In this document: piece after piece, positions 51,518 to 60,043 of the stretch
How positions within the stretch are numbered: the first letter of the stretch is position 1
Layout: every line of letters begins with the position of its first letter
Source of the DNA: Betaproteobacteria bacterium LSUCC0117
GTDB taxonomy: Bacteria; Pseudomonadota; Gammaproteobacteria; Burkholderiales; Burkholderiaceae_C
NCBI GenBank assembly: GCA_030441535.1
Contig: JAUJFZ010000004.1
Span: forward strand, 1-64,000
Reading direction: 5' to 3'
DNA: 64,000 nt
Notes under the pieces: model-generated
What the model saw: only the letters and a program-made list of their open reading frames with translations
Databases searched by the model: none
What the model was told of the DNA's origin: nothing
Position numbers and translations under genes: made by a program

Positions 51518-53371
51518 TCATTGAGGTTGAATGATGTGATCAGCCGTGCCGTTGTAGAGGGCCTCGACCAGTTGATCACGGTGTTTAAGCACCGCGCGCT
51601 GGTTGATTGAGCCCTTGTCAGTGACTTCGCCTTTATCGATTGAGGGCGGTTCGCTTAGCAACACGGCACGGGCGATGCGCGTGGCACTGCCAGTCGCTGT
51701 CGCGGCCAATTGATTGAGGACCTGTTGGAAATGCGCCTGCACTGGCGGGCTGGCGAGCACATCGGCGAGAGAAGCCGACGCTTCCAGTTGTTCCAGCGAC
51801 CGAATAGCGGCGGTGGGAAATATGAGGGCGCCCACTTCATTGCGATTCAATCCAGTGACCACCACATCCTGCACGTAAGGCGCACCCGCGGCGATGACAC
51901 GCGCGCGCAGCGGCCCAACACTCACAAAGGTACCCGTTGTGAGCTTGAAGTCTTCGGCAATGCGCCCATCGAACTTCAGGCCCTTGTGAATGTTTTGAGG
52001 GTCGATCCATTTAACCGCGTCGCCCGACCGGAAATAGCCTTCTTCGTCAAAGCTGGCGGCCGTCTCTTCAGGGGCTCGCCAATAACCCGTGGTGATGTTG
52101 GGGCCCTTGTAACGGACTTCGATTTTGTCCCCGTCGGGCACCAATTTAACGGTGATACCCGGTGCTGGAATACCCAAGTCACCTGCCGCCACATTGGGAC
52201 TGGTCACAAAGAGGGCGAAGGGGCCGGACTCGGTCATACCCAGACCCGTCGTCATGGCAATACGTTCGCCCAGCTCGGCTTCTTGGCATTCGTAAAGGCG
52301 GTCCCAAACCGGTTGGGGTAGGGCTGCGCCGGCGTAGAAAAACATATGCACACGGCTCAGCAGATTTTTTCGCAGGACGCTATCCGCCTTCATGGCGTTC
52401 GCGATTTGCTCAAACCCTGTTGGCACGTTGAAGTACACCGTGGGCGCGATCTCGCGCAGGTTACGCAGGGTTTCCTGTATCAGCGCAGGCGTTGGTTTCC
52501 CGTCATCGATGTACATCGTTCCACCGTTGTAGATCACCATCCCAAAGTTGTGATTGCCGCCAAAGGTATGGTTCCATGGCAGCCAATCGATCAACACGGG
52601 TGGAACGTCTTTCAGGACCGGCATGGATTGACACATCTGCTGTTGGTTTGCGCACCACATGCCCTGCGTGTTGATCACGGCTTTAGGCAGTTTGGTGGAC
52701 CCGGATGTGAATAGGAATTTTGCAACGGTATCGCCATTGACCGTCTCCATGCGGGCTTGCACCTCGGGGGTGACGGGGGTCGCGCACAGGGACTCAAAGG
52801 TGGTGCAGGTGCGGTCATCGAGGGTACCGCGCGTGAGGACCACTTCCATGTCGGGGCTGAGCGCGCTGAGGATGGCCTTGCCGTAGCGCGTGGCATCGGC
52901 GGCAAATACCAACCCTGGCGTGATGGTGTGGGCGATGTGACGCAGTTTTTCGAAGTCTTGGCTAATGGTTGAGTAGGCGGGAGAGGCGGGACAAAACGGA
53001 ATCCCCACCATCAGGCAACCCAATGCAAGCAATGCATGCTCTAGGTCGTTTTCCGACAGGATGAGGACGGGTTTGTCGACACTTAAGCCCCGGTTAATGA
53101 GACCCTGAGCGATGTGCTGCGCCGTCTCATAAGCCTGTTTGTAGTTGACGTGACGCCACTCGCCAAAGGTGCCATCTTCGTTTTTCTCACGGCGCGCGAA
53201 CAGCGTTTTCTCGGGCGATTGCGCTGCCCACTGAATCAGGCGATCCGTCAGACGCGTGGGGTAAGGGGCCAAGGGTTGGGGTGCTGTAAGGTACGTGATG
53301 CCGTCGGCCTCCTGACGCAGGTCGACCTCGGTCACACCAAAATCAAGTTTGCGGAATTTAGCTGTGTGCAT
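51518..53371 (-). CDS. fcs: Feruloyl-CoA synthetase
   Basis: 617-residue AMP-forming CoA ligase of the feruloyl-CoA synthase type. P-loop FTSGSTKLPKAVINT near residue 225, WLPWNHTFGGNHNFG near 265, TTGLGMTESGP near 385, and RYKGPNITTGYWRAPE near 430 are characteristic; WLPWNHTFGGNHN distinguishes this family. It activates ferulate, p-coumarate or related acids to CoA esters. It lacks the usual C-terminal TGK lysine motif in the form seen elsewhere and ends in DKGSINQRAVLKHRD, as feruloyl-CoA synthetases do. It follows the hydratase gene by 20 bases. Confidence 0.9.
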   Translation of the reverse strand: MHTAKFRKLDFGVTEVDLRQEADGITYLTAPQPLAPYPTRLTDRLIQWAAQSPEKTLFARREKNEDGTFGEWRHVNYKQAYETAQHIAQGLINRGLSVDKPVLILSENDLEHALLALGCLMVGIPFCPASPAYSTISQDFEKLRHIAHTITPGLVFAADATRYGKAILSALSPDMEVVLTRGTLDDRTCTTFESLCATPVTPEVQARMETVNGDTVAKFLFTSGSTKLPKAVINTQGMWCANQQQMCQSMPVLKDVPPVLIDWLPWNHTFGGNHNFGMVIYNGGTMYIDDGKPTPALIQETLRNLREIAPTVYFNVPTGFEQIANAMKADSVLRKNLLSRVHMFFYAGAALPQPVWDRLYECQEAELGERIAMTTGLGMTESGPFALFVTSPNVAAGDLGIPAPGITVKLVPDGDKIEVRYKGPNITTGYWRAPEETAASFDEEGYFRSGDAVKWIDPQNIHKGLKFDGRIAEDFKLTTGTFVSVGPLRARVIAAGAPYVQDVVVTGLNRNEVGALIFPTAAIRSLEQLEASASLADVLASPPVQAHFQQVLNQLAATATGSATRIARAVLLSEPPSIDKGEVTDKGSINQRAVLKHRDQLVEALYNGTADHIIQPQ

Positions 53372-53391
53372 GGCTGGTATGGTCCCCTGTT

Positions 53392-54168
53392 TTATTGCTT
53401 GCTGACCTTGGCGGCCCGTCCTTCGAGGAAATCGCGCACCCGTTGTTTGGCTTCTGGGGCTGCTTGTGCGATCGCCGACATCATGGACTCGGTAATGAAG
53501 CCTTGATCGGCGGGCTGATCGGCGATGCGTGGGAGCACGTGTGTGAGTGCGTAGTTGGTCAGCGGCGCGTTGGTCGCGACGCGTTGCGCCAACTGCATGG
53601 CTTGCTCGAAAGCAGTGCCTGTTGGCACCAGGTATTGTGCGAAGCCTGCACGCTCGCCGTCAACGGCGTTATAAACGCGCCCGGTGAGCATCATGTCGGT
53701 CATGCGTGGGACGCCGATGAGACGGGGAATCCGCACGGAGCCACCGCCGCCGACAAAAATGCCCCGCGTACCTTCCGGCAGGGCATAAAAAGCGGATTCG
53801 TCAGCGACCCGGATATGGCAGGCACTGGCTAGTTCGAGGCCGCCGCCCACGACCGCGCCATGCAATGCAGCCACCACGGGCACGGGGCCGTATTGGATGC
53901 GCTCGAGTGCGATGTGCCATGAGCGCGAGTGATGCATCCCTTCGCCAGCATCACGCTCTTTTAAGTCGCTGAGGTCGAGGCCTGCACAAAAGTGATCCCC
54001 TTCACCACTGATGACGGCGGCACGCGTTTCGGGCGGGAGGTTTTCAAAGAGGTGGCGCAGTGAGGCGATCAAAGCATCGTTCAGTGCGTTGCGTTTTTTC
54101 GCGCGGGTGAGCGTAACCACCGCAATGTCATGACGCATTTCGAAGCGGATGTCAGGGTTATTTTGCAT
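53392..54168 (-). CDS. Enoyl-CoA hydratase (crotonase), feruloyl-CoA hydratase-like
   Basis: 258-residue crotonase-family protein. The start ATG 54168 gives MQNNPDIRFEMRHDIAV; the frame upstream to 54255 has no support. Oxyanion-hole segments are ISGEGDHFCAGLDLSDL and VALHGAVVGGGLELASACHI. The second conserved glutamate region has YALPEGTRGIFVGGGGS, with the E-G-x-x-G-I pattern. It would hydrate feruloyl-CoA-type substrates. It is the first gene of the minus-strand operon. Confidence 0.87.
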   Translation of the reverse strand: MQNNPDIRFEMRHDIAVVTLTRAKKRNALNDALIASLRHLFENLPPETRAAVISGEGDHFCAGLDLSDLKERDAGEGMHHSRSWHIALERIQYGPVPVVAALHGAVVGGGLELASACHIRVADESAFYALPEGTRGIFVGGGGSVRIPRLIGVPRMTDMMLTGRVYNAVDGERAGFAQYLVPTGTAFEQAMQLAQRVATNAPLTNYALTHVLPRIADQPADQGFITESMMSAIAQAAPEAKQRVRDFLEGRAAKVSKQ

Positions 54169-54208
54169 AGGACTTATACGGGGTTGCGTTTGAAGTTTTG
54201 ATGCAGTA

Positions 54209-54227
54209 TAGTTATTTTTAATAACTA
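54209..54227. promoter_or_regulatory. MarR-type palindrome in the hydroxycinnamate divergent promoter
   Basis: TAGTTATT and AATAACTA form exact 8-base arms around TTT. It lies between the hydratase start (54168) and the GTG start of the amidohydrolase (54281), where one bound regulator could control both operons. It resembles the TAGTTT/AAACTA sites at 6544 and 9642. Confidence 0.6.
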
Positions 54228-54280
54228 AAAAATGCGGAATTACCCTAGGAAACACCCATCAGAAAGGCTACGGATTCGCC

Positions 54281-55147
54281 GTGAACTACAAAGACCTTAT
54301 TGCCATTGACATCCACACCCATGCCGAGGTGAGTTGCCGCAATCCATTTGACAACTACGGCGAAGAATACGACCGCGCGGCGGACAAGTATTTCGGCAGT
54401 AGCAACCGCCCCACCATTGAAGAGACCGTTGCGTATTACCGTGAACGCAAGTTGGGTTTGGTGATGTTTACGGTGGACAGTGAGTCGCAAACGGGTCGCC
54501 GTCGCATCTCCAACGAGGAGATTGCAGATGCGGCCAAGAAAAACAGCGACATGATGATCGCGTTTGGCAGCATCGATCCGCATAAAGGAAAAATGGGTGC
54601 GCGAGAGGCCGAGCGCTTAATTAAAGAAGAGGGGATCAAGGGCTTCAAGTTTCACCCAACGGTGCAGGGCTATCACCCCTATGACCGCATGGCCTGGCCT
54701 ATTTACGAGGTGATCAACGCTTATAAATTACCGGTCATTTTTCACACTGGTCACAGCGGCATCGGCAGCGGTATGAGATGCGGGGGCGGTTTACGGTTGG
54801 CCTACAGCAATCCCATGCATCTTGATGATGTCGCGATTGATTGGCCCGATATGCAAATCGTGATGGCACACCCCAGTTTCCCTTGGCAAGATGAGGCGCT
54901 GAGTGTGGCCATGCACAAACCCAACGTGTGGATTGACTTGTCGGGGTGGAGCCCTAAATATTTCCCGAAGCAACTCGTGCAGTACGCCAACACCCTTCTG
55001 AAAGACCGTGTGTTGTTCGGCAGCGATTACCCCCTGATCACACCTGAGCGGTGGATGAAAGACTTTGAGGTTGCAGGCTTCAGGCCCGAAGTGATGCCCG
55101 GAATCCTGAAAGACAACGCCGTGCGTTTGTTAGGTTTGGATGTTTGA
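54281..55147 (+). CDS. Amidohydrolase-family enzyme, probable aryl beta-ketoacyl-CoA hydrolase
   Basis: 288-residue metal-dependent hydrolase of the amidohydrolase-2 family (PF04909). Ligand residues are visible as DIHTHAE near residue 9, FKFHPTVQGYHP near 124, VIFHTGHSGIG near 149, MAHPSFPW near 192 and LFGSDYPLITP near 247. In Agrobacterium fabrum an amidohydrolase of this family in the ferulate cluster is described as hydrolysing the beta-ketoacyl-CoA to the aryl acid, replacing a thiolase. The adjacent CoA-ligase, hydratase and SDR genes fit that role, and no thiolase is seen. GTG start. The next gene overlaps by 8 bases. Confidence 0.82.
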   Translation: MNYKDLIAIDIHTHAEVSCRNPFDNYGEEYDRAADKYFGSSNRPTIEETVAYYRERKLGLVMFTVDSESQTGRRRISNEEIADAAKKNSDMMIAFGSIDPHKGKMGAREAERLIKEEGIKGFKFHPTVQGYHPYDRMAWPIYEVINAYKLPVIFHTGHSGIGSGMRCGGGLRLAYSNPMHLDDVAIDWPDMQIVMAHPSFPWQDEALSVAMHKPNVWIDLSGWSPKYFPKQLVQYANTLLKDRVLFGSDYPLITPERWMKDFEVAGFRPEVMPGILKDNAVRLLGLDV

Positions 55148-56021
55148 AGGTTTTCAGGTCCACGATATCCCCACCAACGGCACCACCCTTCGGTGCCGCG
55201 TAGCGGGGCGGGGACCGGCCTTATTGCTGCTGCACGGGCATCCGCAAAGTCACGTCATGTGGCACCGCGTGGCGCCTGCTTTGACCGCGCACTTCACCGT
55301 GATCTGTGCGGATTTGCGTGGCTATGGTGATTCAAAACGGCATGCCGCCGATACCGATCACGTGGCACACACGAAGCGCACTATGGCGGCAGATTTGGTC
55401 GGGTTGATGGCTCATTTTGGTTTTGAGACATTCCGCATTGCCGCGCATGACCGTGGCGCGCGGGTGGCCCATCGATTAGCGCTCGATTACCCCAATCACG
55501 TGTCGCAACTGCTGTTCCTCGGCATTGCGCCAACGCTCGCCATGTATGAGCAGACGTCCGATGCGTTCGCGCGGGCTTATTGGCATTGGTTTTTTCTTAT
55601 TCAACCCGCACCATTGCCGGAGCGGCTCATCGAAGCCGATCCAGTGGCCTACATCCGCGACGTGATGGGGCGTCGGCATGCGGGGTTGGCTGCCTTTGCG
55701 CCTGAAGCGTGGGCAGAGTACGCCCGTTGCATCGCGCTACCGGGTACCGCAACTGCTATCTGTGAAGACTACTGTGCCTCCGCTACCACTGACCTGGTGC
55801 ATGACCGCGCAGATCGATTGGCAGGAAACAGCATTCGCGCGCCTTTGCGGGTTTTATGGGGTTCGCAGGGCGCGGTGGGACGGTGCTTTGACGTGCTACC
55901 CCTGTGGCAGTCAGTGGCGACCGATGTGTCGGGGCGCTCGCTGGATTGCGGGCATTACATCGCCGAGGAGAGCCCGGAGGCCCTGCTCGAAGAGATGGTG
56001 GCCTTTTTCCAAACGCACTAA
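55140..56021 (+). CDS. Alpha/beta hydrolase resembling haloacetate dehalogenases
   Basis: 293-residue alpha/beta hydrolase. Nucleophile D104 in AAHDRGARVAHRLALD, with R105 and R108 where fluoroacetate dehalogenases bind the carboxylate; H149-W150 in YWHWFF and Y211 also match the halide-binding region as I recall it. The general base H272 lies in CGHYIAEESPE. The usual catalytic acid after strand 6 (LDI-APT in known enzymes) is G128 here (LGIAPT), a striking change. It may hydrolyse an ester, epoxide or lactone rather than C-halogen. It overlaps the amidohydrolase stop by 8 bases, so the two are coupled. Confidence 0.82.
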   Translation: MFEGFQVHDIPTNGTTLRCRVAGRGPALLLLHGHPQSHVMWHRVAPALTAHFTVICADLRGYGDSKRHAADTDHVAHTKRTMAADLVGLMAHFGFETFRIAAHDRGARVAHRLALDYPNHVSQLLFLGIAPTLAMYEQTSDAFARAYWHWFFLIQPAPLPERLIEADPVAYIRDVMGRRHAGLAAFAPEAWAEYARCIALPGTATAICEDYCASATTDLVHDRADRLAGNSIRAPLRVLWGSQGAVGRCFDVLPLWQSVATDVSGRSLDCGHYIAEESPEALLEEMVAFFQTH

Positions 56022-57736
56022 CCGCGCCACTTGGCCTCGGCCTTGTCCCAAGCCTCTAGGGCTTGTAAGTCGGGCACCCACGCGAGCCCCGATTTTGCAT
56101 CCGACGATACGGCCTCCGGCGTCACCAAAACATCCAGTAAAGCAGGGCGGTTTTGCAGGGCTGTTTGAATGGCTGCAGGTAGGTCCTCGGCTTTTTCGAC
56201 ACGCTGCGCATGCAGACCGAACGCGCGCGCCATGGCGGCATGGTCTGCAAACTGTAAACGCGTGCCGACCACACGCCCATGCGTCTCTTGTTGATCGCGT
56301 ACCTCAATGGCCCAAGAGCCATTGTTCGCGACAACAATCAGTAACGGGGCTTGGTGTCGAACGGCGGTGTCGATCTCCATTGCATTGAAGCCAAACGCGC
56401 CGTCACCCGTTGCAACCACGACTGTTTTGTCGGGGCATGCCAAGCTGGCGGCGATGCCAAAGGGGGTGCCCACGCCAATGCATCCCAGTGGGCCCGGGTC
56501 TAAATAGGTCGATGCGGGTAGGCCGACGCGTGCGAAGCTCAGGAAGTCACCGCCGTCGGCCACCACGACGCTGTCCTCGCCGATTGCCTCCCGCAGGGCC
56601 CCCAATACTTGGTTGGGATGCATCAAACCATCTTGACCCGTCGGCGCGTCGCGCATGGTTCGCTGGTATTTGTCAGCGCGCATGGTGTGCTCGGTTCGTA
56701 ACCCTTGAAGCCACTGTGCATCGGCCGCGCTTTGGCGGTCTCCCGCTGCATCGAGGATGGCCTCCAATGCCGTCTCCACGCTACTCAGAACCTCGACTGC
56801 ACCGCGACGGTTATCCCGCAGTTCGGACGGGTAGGGGGCGATTCGCACCCACTTGGCATCGCCAAACACGGCGGGCGAGCCGTAGGCCAATTGGAAGTCC
56901 AATTTACGACCCAGGACCAAAACTAAATCCACTTGTCCCATCACGGCGCCGCGCATGGCGGCGACCACGGAGGGGTGGCTATCGGGTACCAACCCACGGC
57001 TTTCACCGGTGTCGAGGTAGGCGGCACCCAAACGGTCCAGCAGTTTGATGAGCGGCGCCGATGCCTGGCGCGCACCGCGACCGGTGATGACCAAGGGGCG
57101 TTTGGCGGCCCATAGCAGGTCGACCACCTGCTGGATATCGTGGGGTGCGGGATACAGCGTGGGCGATGCCCGGCGTTGAAAGCGCTCGGGTAATTGCACC
57201 GCGGGGCTGGGTATGGCGCGTTGCGTATCGACCGGGAAATCCAAAAAGACGGGGCCTGGTTCCGTGCCGTGCCCGAGCGCTCTGGCGCTGGCTTCATCCA
57301 GTTCTTGAAGCACCAAATCAGGGTCTCTCACCGTGCGCGCATAATGGGTGAGGGGTTTGACGAAGTCAATGTGCGCCATGTCTTGCAGCGCGCCGCGGTT
57401 TTCTTGCTGCTGCGGGGGGGTGCCCGAGAGCACCAACACGCTGGCCCGGCTCACGTGCGCATTGGCAATGCCCGTCATCGCGTTGGTCACACCCGGGCCT
57501 GCGGTGACCAATGCCACCCCCAACTCACCCGTGAGCTCGCTGTGGGCATGGGCCATGTAGACGGCAGCGCGTTCATCGCGGACATCGACGATGGGGATAC
57601 CGAGGGCATCGAGGGACATCCAGACGGGCATGATGTGTCCGCCGCACAGGGCAAAAACGCGGCTCACCCCCTGGGATTTGAGGTATTTCGCGATGACGGC
57701 AGCGACTGAATTGGGGAGGACGGCTGGGTTGCTCAT
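56018..57736 (-). CDS. ThDP-dependent enzyme, acetolactate synthase/oxalyl-CoA decarboxylase-like
   Basis: 572-residue thiamine diphosphate enzyme. The catalytic glutamate lies in VDVRDERAAVYMAHA, and the ThDP motif begins VATGDGAFGFNAMEI and ends with NNGSW (GDG-x26-NN). The central domain carries GRGARQASAPLIKLL. It is not a close match to acetolactate synthase (the usual F-Q-E segment is changed to QQQENRGALQDM) and could be a 2-hydroxyacyl-CoA lyase-like or benzaldehyde-lyase-like enzyme. The start 57736 begins MSNPAVLPNS. It is divergent from an acyl-CoA ligase with a palindromic promoter between. Confidence 0.85.
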   Translation of the reverse strand: MSNPAVLPNSVAAVIAKYLKSQGVSRVFALCGGHIMPVWMSLDALGIPIVDVRDERAAVYMAHAHSELTGELGVALVTAGPGVTNAMTGIANAHVSRASVLVLSGTPPQQQENRGALQDMAHIDFVKPLTHYARTVRDPDLVLQELDEASARALGHGTEPGPVFLDFPVDTQRAIPSPAVQLPERFQRRASPTLYPAPHDIQQVVDLLWAAKRPLVITGRGARQASAPLIKLLDRLGAAYLDTGESRGLVPDSHPSVVAAMRGAVMGQVDLVLVLGRKLDFQLAYGSPAVFGDAKWVRIAPYPSELRDNRRGAVEVLSSVETALEAILDAAGDRQSAADAQWLQGLRTEHTMRADKYQRTMRDAPTGQDGLMHPNQVLGALREAIGEDSVVVADGGDFLSFARVGLPASTYLDPGPLGCIGVGTPFGIAASLACPDKTVVVATGDGAFGFNAMEIDTAVRHQAPLLIVVANNGSWAIEVRDQQETHGRVVGTRLQFADHAAMARAFGLHAQRVEKAEDLPAAIQTALQNRPALLDVLVTPEAVSSDAKSGLAWVPDLQALEAWDKAEAKWRG

Positions 57737-57756
57737 GGGTTCTTGACCTTTTTGAG

Positions 57757-57770
57757 TTCTGAATTCAGAA
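57757..57770. promoter_or_regulatory. Perfect 14-base palindrome in the divergent promoter
   Basis: TTCTGAATTCAGAA is an exact palindrome, and GAATTCAGAATTC overlaps it as a second one (57761-57773). It lies 44 bases from the ligase start and 21 bases from the ThDP gene start. A GntR/FCD regulator is encoded just after the ligase, a likely binder. Confidence 0.65.
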
Positions 57771-57813
57771 TTCAATATATCAAAACCAACCAATGTTCGC
57801 AACCGAGGAAAAA

Positions 57814-59355
57814 ATGAACCGCCTGCTCACCCTGTCCGATGTCTTAGCCAGTCATGCACGCCTGAAACCTGATGCCATTGGTGTGCGGGACTCCCGCCGT
57901 GAAATGAGCTTCAGCGCTTGGAACAACCGCGCGTCGCGGTTGGCAAATGGTCTATTGGCGTTGGGGCTGCGCAAGGGGGACCGGGTCGCGGTGTTGGCTT
58001 TCAATTGCGCCGAGTGGATGGAAATTTATGCCGCAATGGCGCGCGCTGGTTTGGTGGTGGTCCCCATCAATTTCCGGCTGACTGCACCAGAGGTCGCCTA
58101 TATCCTCGGCGACGCCGAGGCACGTTGCGTGATCGCGCAGACGGCGTTAACCGACCGCGTCGCTGCGCCAGGTGTCGCGCCAGACTTGGTGCGAATCAGC
58201 ATGGGAACGGAACCCCTCGATGGCTGGCAAGACTACGAACAGTTGATTGAAACTGCCTCGCAGCAGTCCGTGCCGGTGACGGTGCTGCCATCGGATACCA
58301 GTGCCCTCATGTACACCTCAGGGACCACCGGTAAACCGAAAGGCGTGATTCGCAGCCATGAGGGCAGCACCTTGATTGCCATGGCCACGGCTTTGGAAAT
58401 GGGCTTTACCCATCAAGATATCGCGCTGTTGGTGATGCCCATGTGCCATGCCAATTCACTTTACTTCAGCCACACCTTTGCGCACTTGGGCGCGACTTGC
58501 GTGATCGATGACAGTCAGCACTTTGAGCCAGAGAAACTGCTGCGCACGTTGGCGCGAGAACGCATTACGTTCACATCGCTGGTCCCCACCCACTTCATCA
58601 TGATGCTCGGCTTGCCCGAGGCGGTGAAAGCGCAGCACGACGTGTCGGCCGTTGGGCGGTTGATGATCTCCTCGGCGCCCGCGCGTAAAGACACCAAGCT
58701 GGCGATTCTGGACTTCTTCAAAAATGGCCGACTGTACGAGTTGTATGGCTCGACCGAAGCGGGCTGGGTCACGTTGCTGCGACCCCACGAGCAGTTGACG
58801 CAACTGGGCTCGGTGGGTCGCGAGTGGGCGATGTCGGGCCCGATCCGATTTTTGGATGCCGATGGACAGGATGTGCCGGATGGCGAGGTCGGCGAACTGT
58901 TCTCTCGGACCGCGTATTCATTCGATGGCTACTGGAAAAACGAGGAGAAAACGCAAGCTGCCTACGCTGGGAATTGGTGTTCCGTTGGTGACCTCGGTTA
59001 CCGTGATTCAAACGGTTTTATCCACCTGGTCGATCGAAAAAGCAACATGATCATCTCGGGCGGTGAGAACGTCTATCCCTCGGAAGTGGAGGGGGTCTTG
59101 GGGACGCACCCGGTTGTGAAAGACGTTGCGGTCATTGGGATTCCCGATGAGAAATGGGGTGAAGCCGTGCATGCGTTTGTCGTGCTGCATGACGAGACAG
59201 GCGTGGATTCGCGCGGCTTGGTTGCATGGTGCCGTGAGCGCTTGGCGGGTTACAAGTGTCCCAAGCAGGTGACGCTTATTCAAGACCACGAAATGCCTCG
59301 TAACCCAACCGGCAAATTACTCCACCGCGTTCTTCGGGAACGCTACGCGGCTTGA
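57814..59355 (+). CDS. Acyl-CoA synthetase (AMP-forming)
   Basis: 513-residue ANL-superfamily ligase. P-loop MYTSGTTGKPKGVIRSHEG near residue 170, YGSTEAGW near 310, GDLGYRDSNGFIHLVDRKSNMIISGGENVYPSEVE near 393-425 and the adenylation lysine in NPTGKLLHRVL near 504. Similar to medium-chain/aromatic acyl-CoA synthetases. The start at 57814 follows GAGGAAAAA; an earlier ATG at 57793 is less good. It probably activates an acid for the neighbouring ThDP enzyme. Substrate unknown. Confidence 0.9.
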   Translation: MNRLLTLSDVLASHARLKPDAIGVRDSRREMSFSAWNNRASRLANGLLALGLRKGDRVAVLAFNCAEWMEIYAAMARAGLVVVPINFRLTAPEVAYILGDAEARCVIAQTALTDRVAAPGVAPDLVRISMGTEPLDGWQDYEQLIETASQQSVPVTVLPSDTSALMYTSGTTGKPKGVIRSHEGSTLIAMATALEMGFTHQDIALLVMPMCHANSLYFSHTFAHLGATCVIDDSQHFEPEKLLRTLARERITFTSLVPTHFIMMLGLPEAVKAQHDVSAVGRLMISSAPARKDTKLAILDFFKNGRLYELYGSTEAGWVTLLRPHEQLTQLGSVGREWAMSGPIRFLDADGQDVPDGEVGELFSRTAYSFDGYWKNEEKTQAAYAGNWCSVGDLGYRDSNGFIHLVDRKSNMIISGGENVYPSEVEGVLGTHPVVKDVAVIGIPDEKWGEAVHAFVVLHDETGVDSRGLVAWCRERLAGYKCPKQVTLIQDHEMPRNPTGKLLHRVLRERYAA

Positions 59356-59383
59356 TGCGTGCACTGCGCTAGACTTGCCGCAT

Positions 59384-60043
59384 ATGAAAACGATCGCCCC
59401 CCAACCCAATCTCGTCGACCAGGTTAAAGAGGCCTTGCTGGAGGAGGTCTTGTCGGGGCGTATCAAGCCGGGTGAACGCGTCATACAAGAGCAAATCGCC
59501 CAAGCGCTGGGTGTCTCGCGACAGCCGGTACAACAGGCGTTTTTGCTGCTGCGTAACCAAGGTTTGTTCGAAGAAGCTGTCGGCCGCGGCGTGGTGGTGG
59601 CGCACCTGAACCCCAAGCATGTGCGCGATGTGTATGACATCCGCGCGGCCATTGAGGGGATGGCTTGTCGGCGTGCCGCCAACTTGGTCACGGATGCCCA
59701 AATTGCGCAGGGCCATGCGCTTCTGTATGCGGGACGCAAAGGCGTTGCCGCAGGCCATGTGACCCAGATGATTGCGTCGGACATCAAGTTCCACGAACTG
59801 ATTTACAAAGTCAGTGGCAACCAGCTGGTCGAGGCCACCATGGCCACGCACCTGACCTACACCATGCGCGTGATGAGTGAGGTGTTGTTGAAGGACGAAG
59901 AGCCCCGTGACATCTGGGCGCAGCACACTGAGATATGGGAGGCCATTGAGCGCCGCGATGGCGAAGCCGCCGAAAGGCTCGCCACCACCCACTTGCTCAC
60001 CGCCTGCGATTTCATGGTGCGGCGCTTGATGCCGTCAGCCTAG
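59384..60043 (+). CDS. GntR-family regulator, FCD (FadR-like) domain
   Basis: 219-residue regulator: winged helix QVKEALLEEVLSGRIKPGERVIQEQIAQALGVSRQPVQQAFLLLRNQGL, then a C-terminal all-helical FCD domain (DVYDIRAAIEGMACRRAANLV, SDIKFHELIYKVSGN, HTEIWEAIERRDGEAA) that binds carboxylic-acid effectors with a metal. ATG 59384 is preferred over TTG 59375. It follows the CoA ligase and converges on the second ThDP gene with a 4-base overlap. Probably controls the TTCTGAATTCAGAA site. Confidence 0.9.
   Translation: MKTIAPQPNLVDQVKEALLEEVLSGRIKPGERVIQEQIAQALGVSRQPVQQAFLLLRNQGLFEEAVGRGVVVAHLNPKHVRDVYDIRAAIEGMACRRAANLVTDAQIAQGHALLYAGRKGVAAGHVTQMIASDIKFHELIYKVSGNQLVEATMATHLTYTMRVMSEVLLKDEEPRDIWAQHTEIWEAIERRDGEAAERLATTHLLTACDFMVRRLMPSA

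Noticed and set aside
54245..54583. Reverse frame of 112 codons overlapping the amidohydrolase start
   Set aside because: It overlaps the metal-binding N terminus of the amidohydrolase on the opposite strand and has no domain.
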